From positions 1 through 64,000 of the forward strand of contig SVNC01000007.1 of NCBI GenBank assembly GCA_015067025.1: 64,000 bases of DNA, given 5' to 3'. How positions within the stretch are numbered: the stretch's first letter is position 1; every line of letters starts with the position of its first letter. This document shows positions 36,780 to 45,004 of this stretch, one piece after another. The position numbers were made by a program, and so were the translations under genes. This DNA comes from Oscillospiraceae bacterium. GTDB lineage: Bacteria > Bacillota > Clostridia > Oscillospirales > Ruminococcaceae. The notes under the pieces were generated by a model. It had not been told where the DNA came from and ran no database searches. It saw nothing but the letters and a program-made list of their open reading frames with translations.

Positions 36780-38267
36780 ATGAAGAACATACCCGTAGTT
36801 AAACTCGGTATTGCGGCAGTAAGCCGTGACTGTTTCCCTATGAGCCTTTCCGCACAGAGATGCGACGCTGTAGTAAAGGCTGCAAAGGACAAGGGACTTG
36901 ATATTTTCAAATGTCCCACGACTATTGAAAGTGAAACACATATGATGCAGGCTTTAAAGGAGCTTAAGGATGCAGGCTGCAACGCTCTCGTTGTATACCT
37001 CGGCAACTTTGGTCCCGAATCTGCTGAAACACTCCTCGCAAAGTACTTTGACGGCCCTGCAATGTTTGTTGCGGCTGCAGAAGAAACAGGCGACAACTTA
37101 GTAGGCGGCAGAGGCGACGCATACTGCGGCGTACTCAATGCAAGCTATAACTTAGCACTCCGCAACATAACAGCTTACATTCCCGAATATCCCGTAGGCA
37201 CAGCTGAAGAAGTTGCTGATATGATCATCGATTTTGTTCCCGTTGCAAGAGCTATCATCGGTCTCAGAAACTTAAAGGTTATCACCTTCGGTCCTCGTCC
37301 TCAGGACTTCCTTGCTTGTAACGCTCCTATAAAGCAGCTTTACAACCTCGGTATTGAAATCGAAGAAAACTCTGAGCTTGACCTTTACGCGGCGTTTAAC
37401 GAACACAAGGACGACCCCAGAATTCCTGAAGTCGTTGCAGATATGGAAAAGGAACTTGCAGGCGGCAATAAAATGCCCGGCATTCTCCCCAGACTTGCAC
37501 AGCTTGAGATCACACTCCTCGACTGGATGGAAGAACACAAGGGCAGCCGTGAATACGTAGTATTTGCAAACAAGTGCTGGCCTTCATTCCAGACACAGTT
37601 CGGCTGTGTTCCCTGCTACGTAAACTCAAGACTTACAGCAAGAGGCATCCCCGTATCCTGCGAGGTTGATATCTACGGTGCGGTAAGCGAATACATAGGC
37701 ACGTGCATTACAGGCGACGTTGTTACGTTACTTGACATCAACAACTCTGTTCCTGCCGATATGTACAACGAATCCATCAAGGGTAAGTTTGATTACACGT
37801 TAAAGGATACGTTTATGGGCTTCCACTGCGGTAACACAGCTTCCTGCAAGCTTACAAGCTCCACAATGAAGTATCAGCTCATCATGCACAGAGGTCTTGA
37901 ACCCGATAAGGAACCTGATATCACAAGAGGTACACTTGAAGGTGACATCATCCCCGGCGATATCACATTCTTCCGTTTACAGTCTACAGCAGACGCACAG
38001 CTTCGTGCATACGTAGCACAGGGTGAGGTTCTCCCCGTTGCAACACGTAGCTTTGGTGGTATCGGTGTATTTGCTATCCCCGAAATGGGCAGATTTTACC
38101 GTAACGTTCTTATCAAGAAGAACTATCCTCACCACGGTGCAGTTGCATTCGGTCACTACGGCAAGGCTATCTTCGACGTACTGAAGTATCTTGGTGTAGA
38201 AGATGTAGAATTTAACCGTCCCAAGGGTGTTCTTTACGATGGCGAAAACCCCTACGCAAAGTATTGA
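36780..38267 (+). CDS. L-fucose/L-arabinose isomerase family protein
   Basis: The 495-residue protein resembles the fucose/arabinose ketol-isomerases, which use a metal to interconvert aldose and ketose. Candidate metal ligands are E295 in CEVDIYG, D319 in LLDINN and H451/H452 in NYPHHGAVAFGHYG. The N-terminal half has a Rossmann-like part (ELKDAGCNALVVYLGNFGPE). The gene stands alone without a kinase, aldolase or transporter, so the sugar is unknown and it may be one of the uncharacterised members of the family. AGAAAGGATATTAATGCT lies upstream, and a terminator follows. Confidence 0.85.
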   Translation: MKNIPVVKLGIAAVSRDCFPMSLSAQRCDAVVKAAKDKGLDIFKCPTTIESETHMMQALKELKDAGCNALVVYLGNFGPESAETLLAKYFDGPAMFVAAAEETGDNLVGGRGDAYCGVLNASYNLALRNITAYIPEYPVGTAEEVADMIIDFVPVARAIIGLRNLKVITFGPRPQDFLACNAPIKQLYNLGIEIEENSELDLYAAFNEHKDDPRIPEVVADMEKELAGGNKMPGILPRLAQLEITLLDWMEEHKGSREYVVFANKCWPSFQTQFGCVPCYVNSRLTARGIPVSCEVDIYGAVSEYIGTCITGDVVTLLDINNSVPADMYNESIKGKFDYTLKDTFMGFHCGNTASCKLTSSTMKYQLIMHRGLEPDKEPDITRGTLEGDIIPGDITFFRLQSTADAQLRAYVAQGEVLPVATRSFGGIGVFAIPEMGRFYRNVLIKKNYPHHGAVAFGHYGKAIFDVLKYLGVEDVEFNRPKGVLYDGENPYAKY

Positions 38268-38288
38268 TTGAGATAAGGTAAATATACT

Positions 38289-38324
38289 ATGCCCGGACGT
38301 TCTTGCGGATGTTCGGGCATTTTG
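38289..38324 (+). terminator. Terminator after the isomerase-family gene
   Basis: ATGCCCGGACGT (38289-38300) pairs with ATGTTCGGGCAT (38309-38320) using G-U pairs, followed by TTTG. Confidence 0.75.
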
Positions 38325-38402
38325 TGTTAAAATATCCACGCAAATTTCAATTTATTGCTCTATATATGTAATTTTTATTTGTGTGCATTTTTCCAAAAAC
38401 TG

Positions 38403-38431
38403 TTGACATAAACAAGCAAATGTGGTAGAAT
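38403..38431 (+). promoter_or_regulatory. Promoter for the prepilin gene
   Basis: Perfect TTGACA (38403-38408), 17 bp, TAGAAT (38426-38431). The start codon lies about 85 bases downstream. Confidence 0.75.
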
Positions 38432-38515
38432 TGACTTAATAAAATGAGTCAGTATCCTTATTTTTAGAAATCATACCCACTGTCTCAACTTCAGGGGAAA
38501 GGCTGGTACATATCA

Positions 38516-39226
38516 ATGTGGCTTAACAAAAACAGACGCAAGGGTTTTACGATGGTAGAACTTATCGTGGTACTCGGTATCATAGGCGTTATGACGGCAA
38601 TAATTCTTCCTATGGTCGTAGGCTCAGGCAAGCCTCAGGCGGCTAATGCAAAGGCAAAGAGCTTTTATTATGCTGCACAGAACGTCTTTATGAATATCAA
38701 GACGGATAAACCCGAGCTTGACGTGGAAAAGGATCACGAGAGTTACTTCACTATTAACTGTGCCGGAACGAGCTATGGTTCATACTTTGCAGACGATTAC
38801 TATTTCGTAGAGGCAGAAGCAAAGGTGAACGAAGGCTTTACAAAGATAACGGTTGCCCTTTTTGAAGACGGCACATCACTTCCTGCCGAAGAACAGTACA
38901 AGTGCCTTTCAAAGACTCTCTCGGATAACGCTCCTTCCACATACAGAAGAGAAGAATTTACATCCGGCAGTCTTTTTGACGCCTTCAACGGCTTTACAAC
39001 GAATGAAGAATACGGTTATTACTATGCTATCGTTGATTACAAGTGCAGAGTAATTGCTACCTACTGGTCAGATGAGCCCCTTTCAGTACTCAGCGATGAT
39101 ACAACAGGCGAATATACAAAGCAGTCTATCCAGTTTATAGATAATAACAAGGTCGATTTTACATACGTCGGAGCTTTCCCTGAAACAAGAGGAGCAGTCG
39201 GCGACTATATGTTCAAGGTTTCCTAA
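38516..39226 (+). CDS. Prepilin-type N-terminal methylation domain protein
   Basis: The 236-residue protein has a classic type III signal: positively charged leader MWLNKNRRKG, then FTMVELIVVLGIIGVM with the conserved Glu at +5 of the mature protein. Cleavage is predicted after Gly10. The remainder is a soluble domain with KSFYYAAQNVFMNIKTDKPE and no other known motif. Type IV pilins and pseudopilins are processed by PilD-like peptidases and assembled by an ATPase and platform protein, none of which are nearby. It appears monocistronic, with its own promoter and terminator. Confidence 0.85.
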   Translation: MWLNKNRRKGFTMVELIVVLGIIGVMTAIILPMVVGSGKPQAANAKAKSFYYAAQNVFMNIKTDKPELDVEKDHESYFTINCAGTSYGSYFADDYYFVEAEAKVNEGFTKITVALFEDGTSLPAEEQYKCLSKTLSDNAPSTYRREEFTSGSLFDAFNGFTTNEEYGYYYAIVDYKCRVIATYWSDEPLSVLSDDTTGEYTKQSIQFIDNNKVDFTYVGAFPETRGAVGDYMFKVS

Positions 39227-39233
39227 AAATATG

Positions 39234-39267
39234 ATTGCAGGATGTTAAACATCCTGCAATTTTTTTG
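39234..39267 (+). terminator. Terminator after the prepilin gene
   Basis: ATTGCAGGATG-TTAAA-CATCCTGCAAT is a perfect 11 bp stem followed by a run of T. Confidence 0.92.
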
Positions 39268-39287
39268 CTTAAAAGCCTTTTCAGGAC

Positions 39288-39316
39288 TTGAAAAACAAAA
39301 AGAACTATGCTATAAT
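39288..39316 (+). promoter_or_regulatory. Promoter for the PrsA-like lipoprotein gene
   Basis: TTGAAA (39288-39293), 17 bp, perfect TATAAT (39311-39316). The leader is about 135 bases with no obvious known riboswitch. Confidence 0.75.
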
Positions 39317-39456
39317 AGTCATTATGTAGATTTATGCTCTGTAAAAGACATAATCTTGACAGGGAGAGAAGCACCATATAAATAAAGGTGTTTTATAAAT
39401 ACTAACACGTAAGTTGTGTAAGAAAAAGCAAGTAAAATTTTAAGGAGATTTGCAGA

Positions 39457-40674
39457 ATGAGATTATTAAAAAGAATAGCAGCGGCTGTCTGTGCAGTTGC
39501 GGTTGCTGTTTCAGTGGCAGGCTGTGCCGACATTACGAAGATGGGTACGGTAGAGGATAAGGAAATAAACGCAGGTGTTTATCTGTGGTTTGTAAATGCG
39601 GCAATGGATGACGCTCAGACAGAGGTTGACAATCAGCTTTCTGAAATGGGTACAAGTGCAAGCAATATCGAAAACTTCAGCTACTTTGACTACAACGTTC
39701 AGGAAAAGCCCTTCAAACAGTTTGTTGAAGAAAAGACGATCGAGCTTGTAAAACAGCACGTTGCGATCGAAAAGAAGTGTGAAGAGCTTGGTCTTACTCT
39801 TACGGCAGAGGAAGAAAGCACGATAAAGGAAAGTGCAAAGACACTCTGGAAGACAGAAATAACATACTACGGCTACTCTACAGGTACTACTTATGGTGAA
39901 AACTATGAAAAGGCAGGTATCAGCAGACAGTCCTACACACAGGTACAGATAATAAACTCTCTCAGAAACAAGCTTTTTGATAAGTACTACGAAGAAAACG
40001 GTATCACTCCTACAGATCAGAAGGATATTGACGTATACTTTGAAGATAACTACGGCCGTTTCCAGATCATTCAGGTTGCACTTACAGATGGCAATGGCGA
40101 CAAGATCGAAACAGACCAGGGTAAGGCTGATAAGTTAAAGCAGGCTGAAGGCTACCTCGACAGACTCTTAAAGGGCGAGGATTACGACGTAGTATTCCAC
40201 GAATACGAAGAATACGTAGCTGAACAGGAAAAGCTTGCCAAGGAAGAAGAGGATAAGAAGAACAACAGCGGTACTTCTTCCTCAACATCTTCAACTACAA
40301 CAAGCAGTAAGGAAGAAAGCCAGGCTGAGGATACAACAAGCAGCGGTTCTTCAGAGGAAGAAGAGGAGGAACACGATCACGACTTCCTTTTAAACAAGGC
40401 TGATACATCCCCCAGCGAAGCGTTCATCAAGTGGGCGTTCGAGCTTAAGGACAACGAAGGTAAGGTATACAAAGATACAAACGTATATTACGTAGTTGTA
40501 AGAAAGCCTATGAAGGAACGTGAAGACTGGTACGAACAGTACAGAAGCGACCTTCTCCACGAAATGAAGGATGGCGAGTTCAACGAGATCCTTAACGATT
40601 TCGCAAAGGATTATAAGGTAGATTTCTCCGGTGCGGCACTTGATGCATATGCACCTGATAAGATCAAGAGATAA
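39457..40674 (+). CDS. PrsA/SurA-like foldase lipoprotein
   Basis: The 405-residue protein has a lipoprotein signal peptide (Cys23 in VAGC). An N-terminal helical region (about 30-170) resembles the chaperone part of PrsA/SurA. A parvulin-like piece (GRFQIIQVALTD, then LLKGEDYDVVFHEY) is interrupted at about 262-308 by a Ser/Thr/Glu-rich insert ending EEEEEEHDHD. The domain resumes at SEAFIKWAFELKDNEGKVYK. PrsA helps exported proteins fold at the outer face of the membrane. Whether the interrupted parvulin domain is active is uncertain. AAGGAGATTTGCAGA precedes the ATG. Confidence 0.75.
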   Translation: MRLLKRIAAAVCAVAVAVSVAGCADITKMGTVEDKEINAGVYLWFVNAAMDDAQTEVDNQLSEMGTSASNIENFSYFDYNVQEKPFKQFVEEKTIELVKQHVAIEKKCEELGLTLTAEEESTIKESAKTLWKTEITYYGYSTGTTYGENYEKAGISRQSYTQVQIINSLRNKLFDKYYEENGITPTDQKDIDVYFEDNYGRFQIIQVALTDGNGDKIETDQGKADKLKQAEGYLDRLLKGEDYDVVFHEYEEYVAEQEKLAKEEEDKKNNSGTSSSTSSTTTSSKEESQAEDTTSSGSSEEEEEEHDHDFLLNKADTSPSEAFIKWAFELKDNEGKVYKDTNVYYVVVRKPMKEREDWYEQYRSDLLHEMKDGEFNEILNDFAKDYKVDFSGAALDAYAPDKIKR

Positions 40675-40681
40675 GTAAATC

Positions 40682-40717
40682 AAAGCGGTCAACGGTTAAA
40701 AACGCTGACCGCTTTTT
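40682..40717 (+). terminator. Terminator after the PrsA-like gene
   Basis: AAAGCGGTCAACG pairs with CGCTGACCGCTTT around a GTTAAAAA loop, followed by TTG. It lies just upstream of the ABC-F ribosome binding site. Confidence 0.85.
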
Positions 40718-40746
40718 GTGCTGTAAAAACTCACGGAGGTGAGATA

Positions 40747-42651
40747 ATGATAATTTTAAGCGGCAATGATCTGTCGGTAGAATTCGGCGGAGAGGTGCTT
40801 TTTTCTGACGTGGATTTCAGGCTCGAAAATGATGGCAGGGTGGGTCTTGTAGGCGTGAACGGTTGCGGCAAGACTACCCTTTTCAGAGTGATAAACGGAG
40901 AGTGCGAAGCGTCAGGCGGTAATATTAATAAAGCGGCAGGCGTAAAAATAGGATATATGGAGCAGTACGTCATCCGTGATGAGAGTATGACTCTCTATGA
41001 CGAGGTGCTGGAGATATTCCGACCCCTTATTGATATGGAGCAGGAGCTTTATGAGATAGGCGTTGCTATAGACGCGGGTGACCATAGCGAAAAGACCCTG
41101 CAAAGACAGATGAATTTGAATGAGATATTCCAGCGTGAGGGCGGACTTGTTTACAAGTCTATGACTACCTCTGCCCTTATCGGTCTCGGCTTTGATAAGG
41201 AAATGCTTTCCCGACCGGTAAGCGTTCTTTCGGGCGGACAGAAGAGCAAGGCGCAGCTTGCCAAGCTGCTCTTATCCGACAGTAACGTCCTGCTCCTTGA
41301 CGAGCCTACCAACCACCTTGATATAAAAGCGTGTGAATGGCTGGAAAAATTTCTTTCCGAATATAAGGGTGCGTATATCGTAATATCCCACGACAGATAT
41401 TTTCTTGACAAGGTGACGAGTATTACTTACGAAATGGAAAACGGTCACCTTACCGAATACAAGGGAAACTATACCCGTTTCCTTTCCCTTAAGGCTGAAG
41501 CACAGCTTGCTCAGCAACGCCGGTACGATAAGACTATGAAGGAGATACACCGCATAGAAGGAATCATCGAACAGCAACGAAGCTGGAAGGTGGAGCACAA
41601 CTATATCACTGCTTTCTCAAAGCAAAAGCAGGTGGACAGATTAAAGGAAACTCTTGATAAGCCCGAGGATTCGCCTGAGGGTATAAAATTCCGTCTTAAA
41701 TGCAAAGAGGGCGGCGGAAACGATGTGCTGATGGCGGAAAAGCTCTGTAAGGCATTTGACGGAGAAAAGCTCTTTTCGAACGTAGATCTTGACATAAAGA
41801 AGAACGAAACTGTATTTATATTAGGCGAAAACGGCAGCGGCAAGACTACCCTTTTTAAAATCCTTACAGGACAGCTCCCTGCTGATTTTGGTAGCTACCG
41901 TTACGGCAGCGAGATAGAATGGGGCTACTACGACCAGGCGCAGAGCAATCTTACTGCGACCAAAACGGTGTTGGATGAAGTGTGGGATGACTTCCCACGT
42001 ATGACTCAGACAGAGGTAAGAACTGCCCTTGGCTCATTTTTATTCCGTGGTGATGACGTGTTTAAGCTGATAGGCAGTCTGAGCGGCGGCGAAAAGGCAA
42101 GGGTTTCCCTTTTAAAGCTTATGCTGGGCGGAGGTAATCTTCTGCTCCTTGACGAGCCGACAAACCACCTTGATATACATTCAAGAGAAGCACTTGAAAA
42201 GGCGTTATCCGAATACGGCGGAACTCTTGTGATAGTTTCTCACGACCGTTATCTTATAAATAAGCTTGCAACAAGGATAGTGCTTCTGAAGGCTGATGGA
42301 GTCACAAAGATTGACGGGAACTACGACACCTACGTAGCTGCTCTTGAGGCGGAGGAAGAAAAGCCCGCAGTAAAGGCGGAAGAAAAGAAGCCCAATGATT
42401 ATAAGCTTCGCAAGGAGCGTGAAAGTAACTTAAGAAAGCTTAAATCCGCTTTACAGCGTACCGAGAAGGAAATAGAGGAGCTGGAGGAAAAGATAGTTGA
42501 AAGCACGGTTCTGCTTTCTTCTCCCGAGTATTCAGCCGATTATGAAAAGGCTATGAAGCTGTCTGTTGAAATTGATGAAATGAAACAGAGGGAAGAAGAG
42601 CTGACTGCAAAATGGATGGAAATATCCGAAGAGCTGGAGTCGGCAGAGTAA
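40747..42651 (+). CDS. ABC-F family ATPase
   Basis: The 634-residue soluble protein has two ABC domains and no membrane segment: GVNGCGKTTL with LSGGQKSKAQLAKLLL and DEPTNHLD, then GENGSGKTTLF with LSGGEKARVSLLKLML and DEPTNHLDIH. They are joined by the charged linker (QQRRYDKTMKEIHRIEGIIE) that reaches toward the peptidyl transferase centre in ABC-F proteins. A C-terminal coiled coil (about 545-630) resembles Uup/YdiF types. Members relieve stalled ribosomes or give antibiotic protection. The exact subclass cannot be set from motifs. GGAGGTGAGATA precedes the ATG. Confidence 0.92.
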   Translation: MIILSGNDLSVEFGGEVLFSDVDFRLENDGRVGLVGVNGCGKTTLFRVINGECEASGGNINKAAGVKIGYMEQYVIRDESMTLYDEVLEIFRPLIDMEQELYEIGVAIDAGDHSEKTLQRQMNLNEIFQREGGLVYKSMTTSALIGLGFDKEMLSRPVSVLSGGQKSKAQLAKLLLSDSNVLLLDEPTNHLDIKACEWLEKFLSEYKGAYIVISHDRYFLDKVTSITYEMENGHLTEYKGNYTRFLSLKAEAQLAQQRRYDKTMKEIHRIEGIIEQQRSWKVEHNYITAFSKQKQVDRLKETLDKPEDSPEGIKFRLKCKEGGGNDVLMAEKLCKAFDGEKLFSNVDLDIKKNETVFILGENGSGKTTLFKILTGQLPADFGSYRYGSEIEWGYYDQAQSNLTATKTVLDEVWDDFPRMTQTEVRTALGSFLFRGDDVFKLIGSLSGGEKARVSLLKLMLGGGNLLLLDEPTNHLDIHSREALEKALSEYGGTLVIVSHDRYLINKLATRIVLLKADGVTKIDGNYDTYVAALEAEEEKPAVKAEEKKPNDYKLRKERESNLRKLKSALQRTEKEIEELEEKIVESTVLLSSPEYSADYEKAMKLSVEIDEMKQREEELTAKWMEISEELESAE

Positions 42652-42784
42652 AATATCAGCTAATTAAGTAAAATTGCAAAAAATTAAGCAATAAAAAATG
42701 ACGAATTTTTTTGTGCAAATTTAACAAATTTTCAAAAATCCAAAAAAACAGGTAAAAAAAACACGAAAAAATTCATTTCATTTT

Positions 42785-42798
42785 GGAAATCGTTTACA
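42785..42798 (-). promoter_or_regulatory. cre-like box (candidate CcpA operator)
   Basis: Read on the minus strand, TGTAAACGATTTCC fits TGWAAACGNTWNCA except at the last base. It lies about 175 bp upstream of the promoter, farther than most repressing cre sites. Carbohydrate transport genes downstream make it plausible but it remains a guess. Confidence 0.35.
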
Positions 42799-42973
42799 CA
42801 GAAAATAGAAGAAATTCAGACAAAAATCGCAAGATATTGTGTTAACTGAATGTGAACTCGTCTTTTTTTACAAAAAAACACATTTCAGTTTGTTCAAAAT
42901 GCACATAGCTTTTTTGACCCTTGAAACCTCTTATTTATATGGGTTTGCAATGGTGAAAACTACCTTATTTTTC

Positions 42974-43002
42974 TTGACAGAGAGATGAAAATTTGTTATA
43001 AT
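42974..43002 (+). promoter_or_regulatory. Strong promoter of the transport locus
   Basis: Both hexamers are perfect: TTGACA (42974-42979), 17 bp, TATAAT (42997-43002). The start of transcription would be near 43009, about 160 bases before the first ATPase gene. Confidence 0.88.
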
Positions 43003-43168
43003 TACTATGTTATAGACTCTTAATGCGTTTTGTGTATTTCATCTAAAAGCAGGGTTGATATGGGCAAATAAATCGGTCGATATTGTACATAATGCTTAAA
43101 AAACATAAAACTTCGGAAACGACATCTTCTTTACGGAATGTCACGACAAACAAGAGGAATTTTTACTT

Positions 43169-43879
43169 ATGGAAACGATTTTAAAAGCGGTAAATATCAC
43201 TCGCAGTTTTAAGATCAATGATAAGACTACCGTCCACGCCTTAAAGGATATCAACATCGAGGTGGAAAAGAATAAGCTTGTGGTACTGAGAGGCCGTTCG
43301 GGTTCAGGTAAGACGACGCTTATAAACATCCTTGGTGCACTTGACCGCCCCACTTCGGGAGAGGTGATCTTTGACGGAAACACCATTACAGGTCTTTCCG
43401 ATACGGGCATGGATAAGCTGAGAAGAAAGGATATGTCCTTTGTTTTCCAGTCGGTTGCACTTATCCCTACGATGACTGCGTTTGAAAATGTTGAGTTTGC
43501 CATGCGACTGGTTGGCGCACCCTACTCCGAAAGAGTAAAGCGTGCTAAGGAATGCCTTATCAGAGTCGGACTTGAAAAGAGAATGCACCACAGACCCGGT
43601 GAGCTTTCAGGCGGTGAGCAGCAGAGAGTTGCCATTGCGAGAGCCATCTCCAATAAGCCCAAGCTTATCTTTGCGGATGAGCCTACAGCGGCACTGGATA
43701 CACCGACGGGACTTGCGGTAATGAATCTCTTTAAAGAGCTTGTGCGGACTGACGGACTCACGATAGTAATGACGACACACGATACAGCCATGATGGACCT
43801 GTGCGACGTTGTTTATACCCTTGATGACGGTGTGATAACCGACGTTAAGGTGAACGACGAAGAAACCACTACAGAATAA
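43169..43879 (+). CDS. ABC transporter ATPase, MacB/LolD type
   Basis: The 236-residue ATPase has Walker [11 protein letters not shown], the Q-loop [17 protein letters not shown], signature [14 protein letters not shown], Walker [13 protein letters not shown] and TTHD switch. The [19 protein letters not shown] region is of the MacB/LolD/FtsE type, which normally energises FtsX-like permeases. No such permease is near. The downstream permeases are MalF/MalG types that normally use MalK-type ATPases with a C-terminal regulatory domain, absent here. AAGAGGAATTTTTACTT precedes the ATG. Confidence 0.9.
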   Translation: METILKAVNITRSFKINDKTTVHALKDINIEVEKNKLVVLRGRSGSGKTTLINILGALDRPTSGEVIFDGNTITGLSDTGMDKLRRKDMSFVFQSVALIPTMTAFENVEFAMRLVGAPYSERVKRAKECLIRVGLEKRMHHRPGELSGGEQQRVAIARAISNKPKLIFADEPTAALDTPTGLAVMNLFKELVRTDGLTIVMTTHDTAMMDLCDVVYTLDDGVITDVKVNDEETTTE

Positions 43880-43901
43880 GCTTTGAAACGATTTTCAAAG
43901 C
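43880..43901 (+). promoter_or_regulatory. Perfect inverted repeat between the two ATPase genes
   Basis: GCTTTGAAA (43880-43888), CGAT, TTTCAAAGC (43893-43901) starts immediately after the stop codon and is followed by ACTTTTTCA. It could be a weak terminator or attenuator, or an operator for a dimeric DNA-binding protein. The AbrB-like fusion encoded next door is an obvious candidate to test. Confidence 0.5.
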
Positions 43902-43965
43902 ACTTTTTCAATTCAGGTAATCGTTATCTTAAACAACGGACACGGTACGGTAAAGGAGGTATCAT

Positions 43966-44925
43966 ATGCCACAAAGAGTAATGCTTGCACCACCTGAAAA
44001 CGTGATGGTGCAATGCGAAAACCTTGTAAAGATCTATAAGACGACAGACGTTGAAGTAATGGCTCTGCAGGGACTTGACCTGACGGTCGAGCGAGGAGAG
44101 CTTATGGGTATAGTGGGTGCCAGCGGCAGCGGTAAATCAACACTGCTTAATATGCTGGGTGCACTTGATAAGCCTTCGGCAGGAAGCCTTTACGTAGACG
44201 GCAAAGATCTTCTTAAATTTGATGAAGAGGATCTGATAAAGTATAAAAGAGAAACGGTAGGCTTCGTATGGCAGAACAACGCCAGAAACCTTATCCCCTA
44301 TCTTACGGCCATTCAGAACGTTGAAATGCCCTTGCTTTTATCGGGACATAAAAACCGTCACGAAAGAGCAACGGAGCTTCTTGAAATGGTAGGACTGGGA
44401 GCAAGAAAGAATTCCCTTTTGGGACAGCTTTCAGGCGGTGAGCAACAGAGAGTTGCGATCGCCATCGCTCTTTCCAATAATCCAAGCCTCTTGCTTGCGG
44501 ACGAACCCACCGGTGCGGTGGATACGAAGACTGCGGCAATGGTGCTTGACGTGTTCAGAAATCTGAACAGACAAATGGGCGTTACGATAATCATCGTAAC
44601 TCACGACACAAATCTTTCAAAGTCCATCGACAGAGTAGTTGCCATCCGCGATGGCAGAACCTCAAGCGAAATGCTGAGAAGACCTGCTTCTAACCTGTCC
44701 TTTGATGAACTTCAGAAGATGAGTGAGCAGCAGCGTGCCGAGCACGAAGCACTGCAAAGGGCAAAGAGCGAGCAGGAAGAGCTCGTTGTTATTGACCGTG
44801 CAGGCAGACTGCAGATTCCAAAAGAATATCTTGAAGCTCTTGGTATCAAGGGTGGAGACAAGGTGAGGGTAGAACTGGAGGAAGGAAAGATATCTCTTTA
44901 CAACTCTGATTTCAACCGGCACTGA
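43966..44925 (+). CDS. ABC ATPase fused to a C-terminal AbrB/SpoVT-like domain
   Basis: The 319-residue protein starts with a MacB/LolD-type ATPase: [47 protein letters not shown] and VTHD. After a charged helical linker (about 235-270, QQRAEHEALQRAKSEQEELV) the last 48 residues read as a swapped-hairpin AbrB/MazE/SpoVT domain (IDRAGRLQIPKEYLEALGIK, then GGDKVRVELEEGKISLYN). Such domains usually bind DNA as dimers, so transport activity and gene control could be linked. It lacks the residues of a MalK regulatory domain. AAAGGAGGTATCAT precedes the ATG. Confidence 0.88.
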   Translation: MPQRVMLAPPENVMVQCENLVKIYKTTDVEVMALQGLDLTVERGELMGIVGASGSGKSTLLNMLGALDKPSAGSLYVDGKDLLKFDEEDLIKYKRETVGFVWQNNARNLIPYLTAIQNVEMPLLLSGHKNRHERATELLEMVGLGARKNSLLGQLSGGEQQRVAIAIALSNNPSLLLADEPTGAVDTKTAAMVLDVFRNLNRQMGVTIIIVTHDTNLSKSIDRVVAIRDGRTSSEMLRRPASNLSFDELQKMSEQQRAEHEALQRAKSEQEELVVIDRAGRLQIPKEYLEALGIKGGDKVRVELEEGKISLYNSDFNRH

Positions 44926-45004
44926 TAAATATCCTTAACAAGTCGAATGTTAAAAATCTTCGATTAAGCATAAAAAGTAAATTTTCAGAAAGGTGGATTT
45001 AACT

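Larger units (their letters stand above)
42652..43168 (+). other. Long AT-rich control region before the transport locus
   Basis: This 517-base gap has no gene. It is very A/T-rich, with phased A-tracts at about 42700-42770. It contains a catabolite-control (cre)-like box on the minus strand at 42785-42798 (TGTAAACGATTTCC, one mismatch to the consensus), a perfect vegetative promoter at 42974-43002 and a leader of about 160 bases. No obvious terminator for the ABC-F gene was found. Confidence 0.6.
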
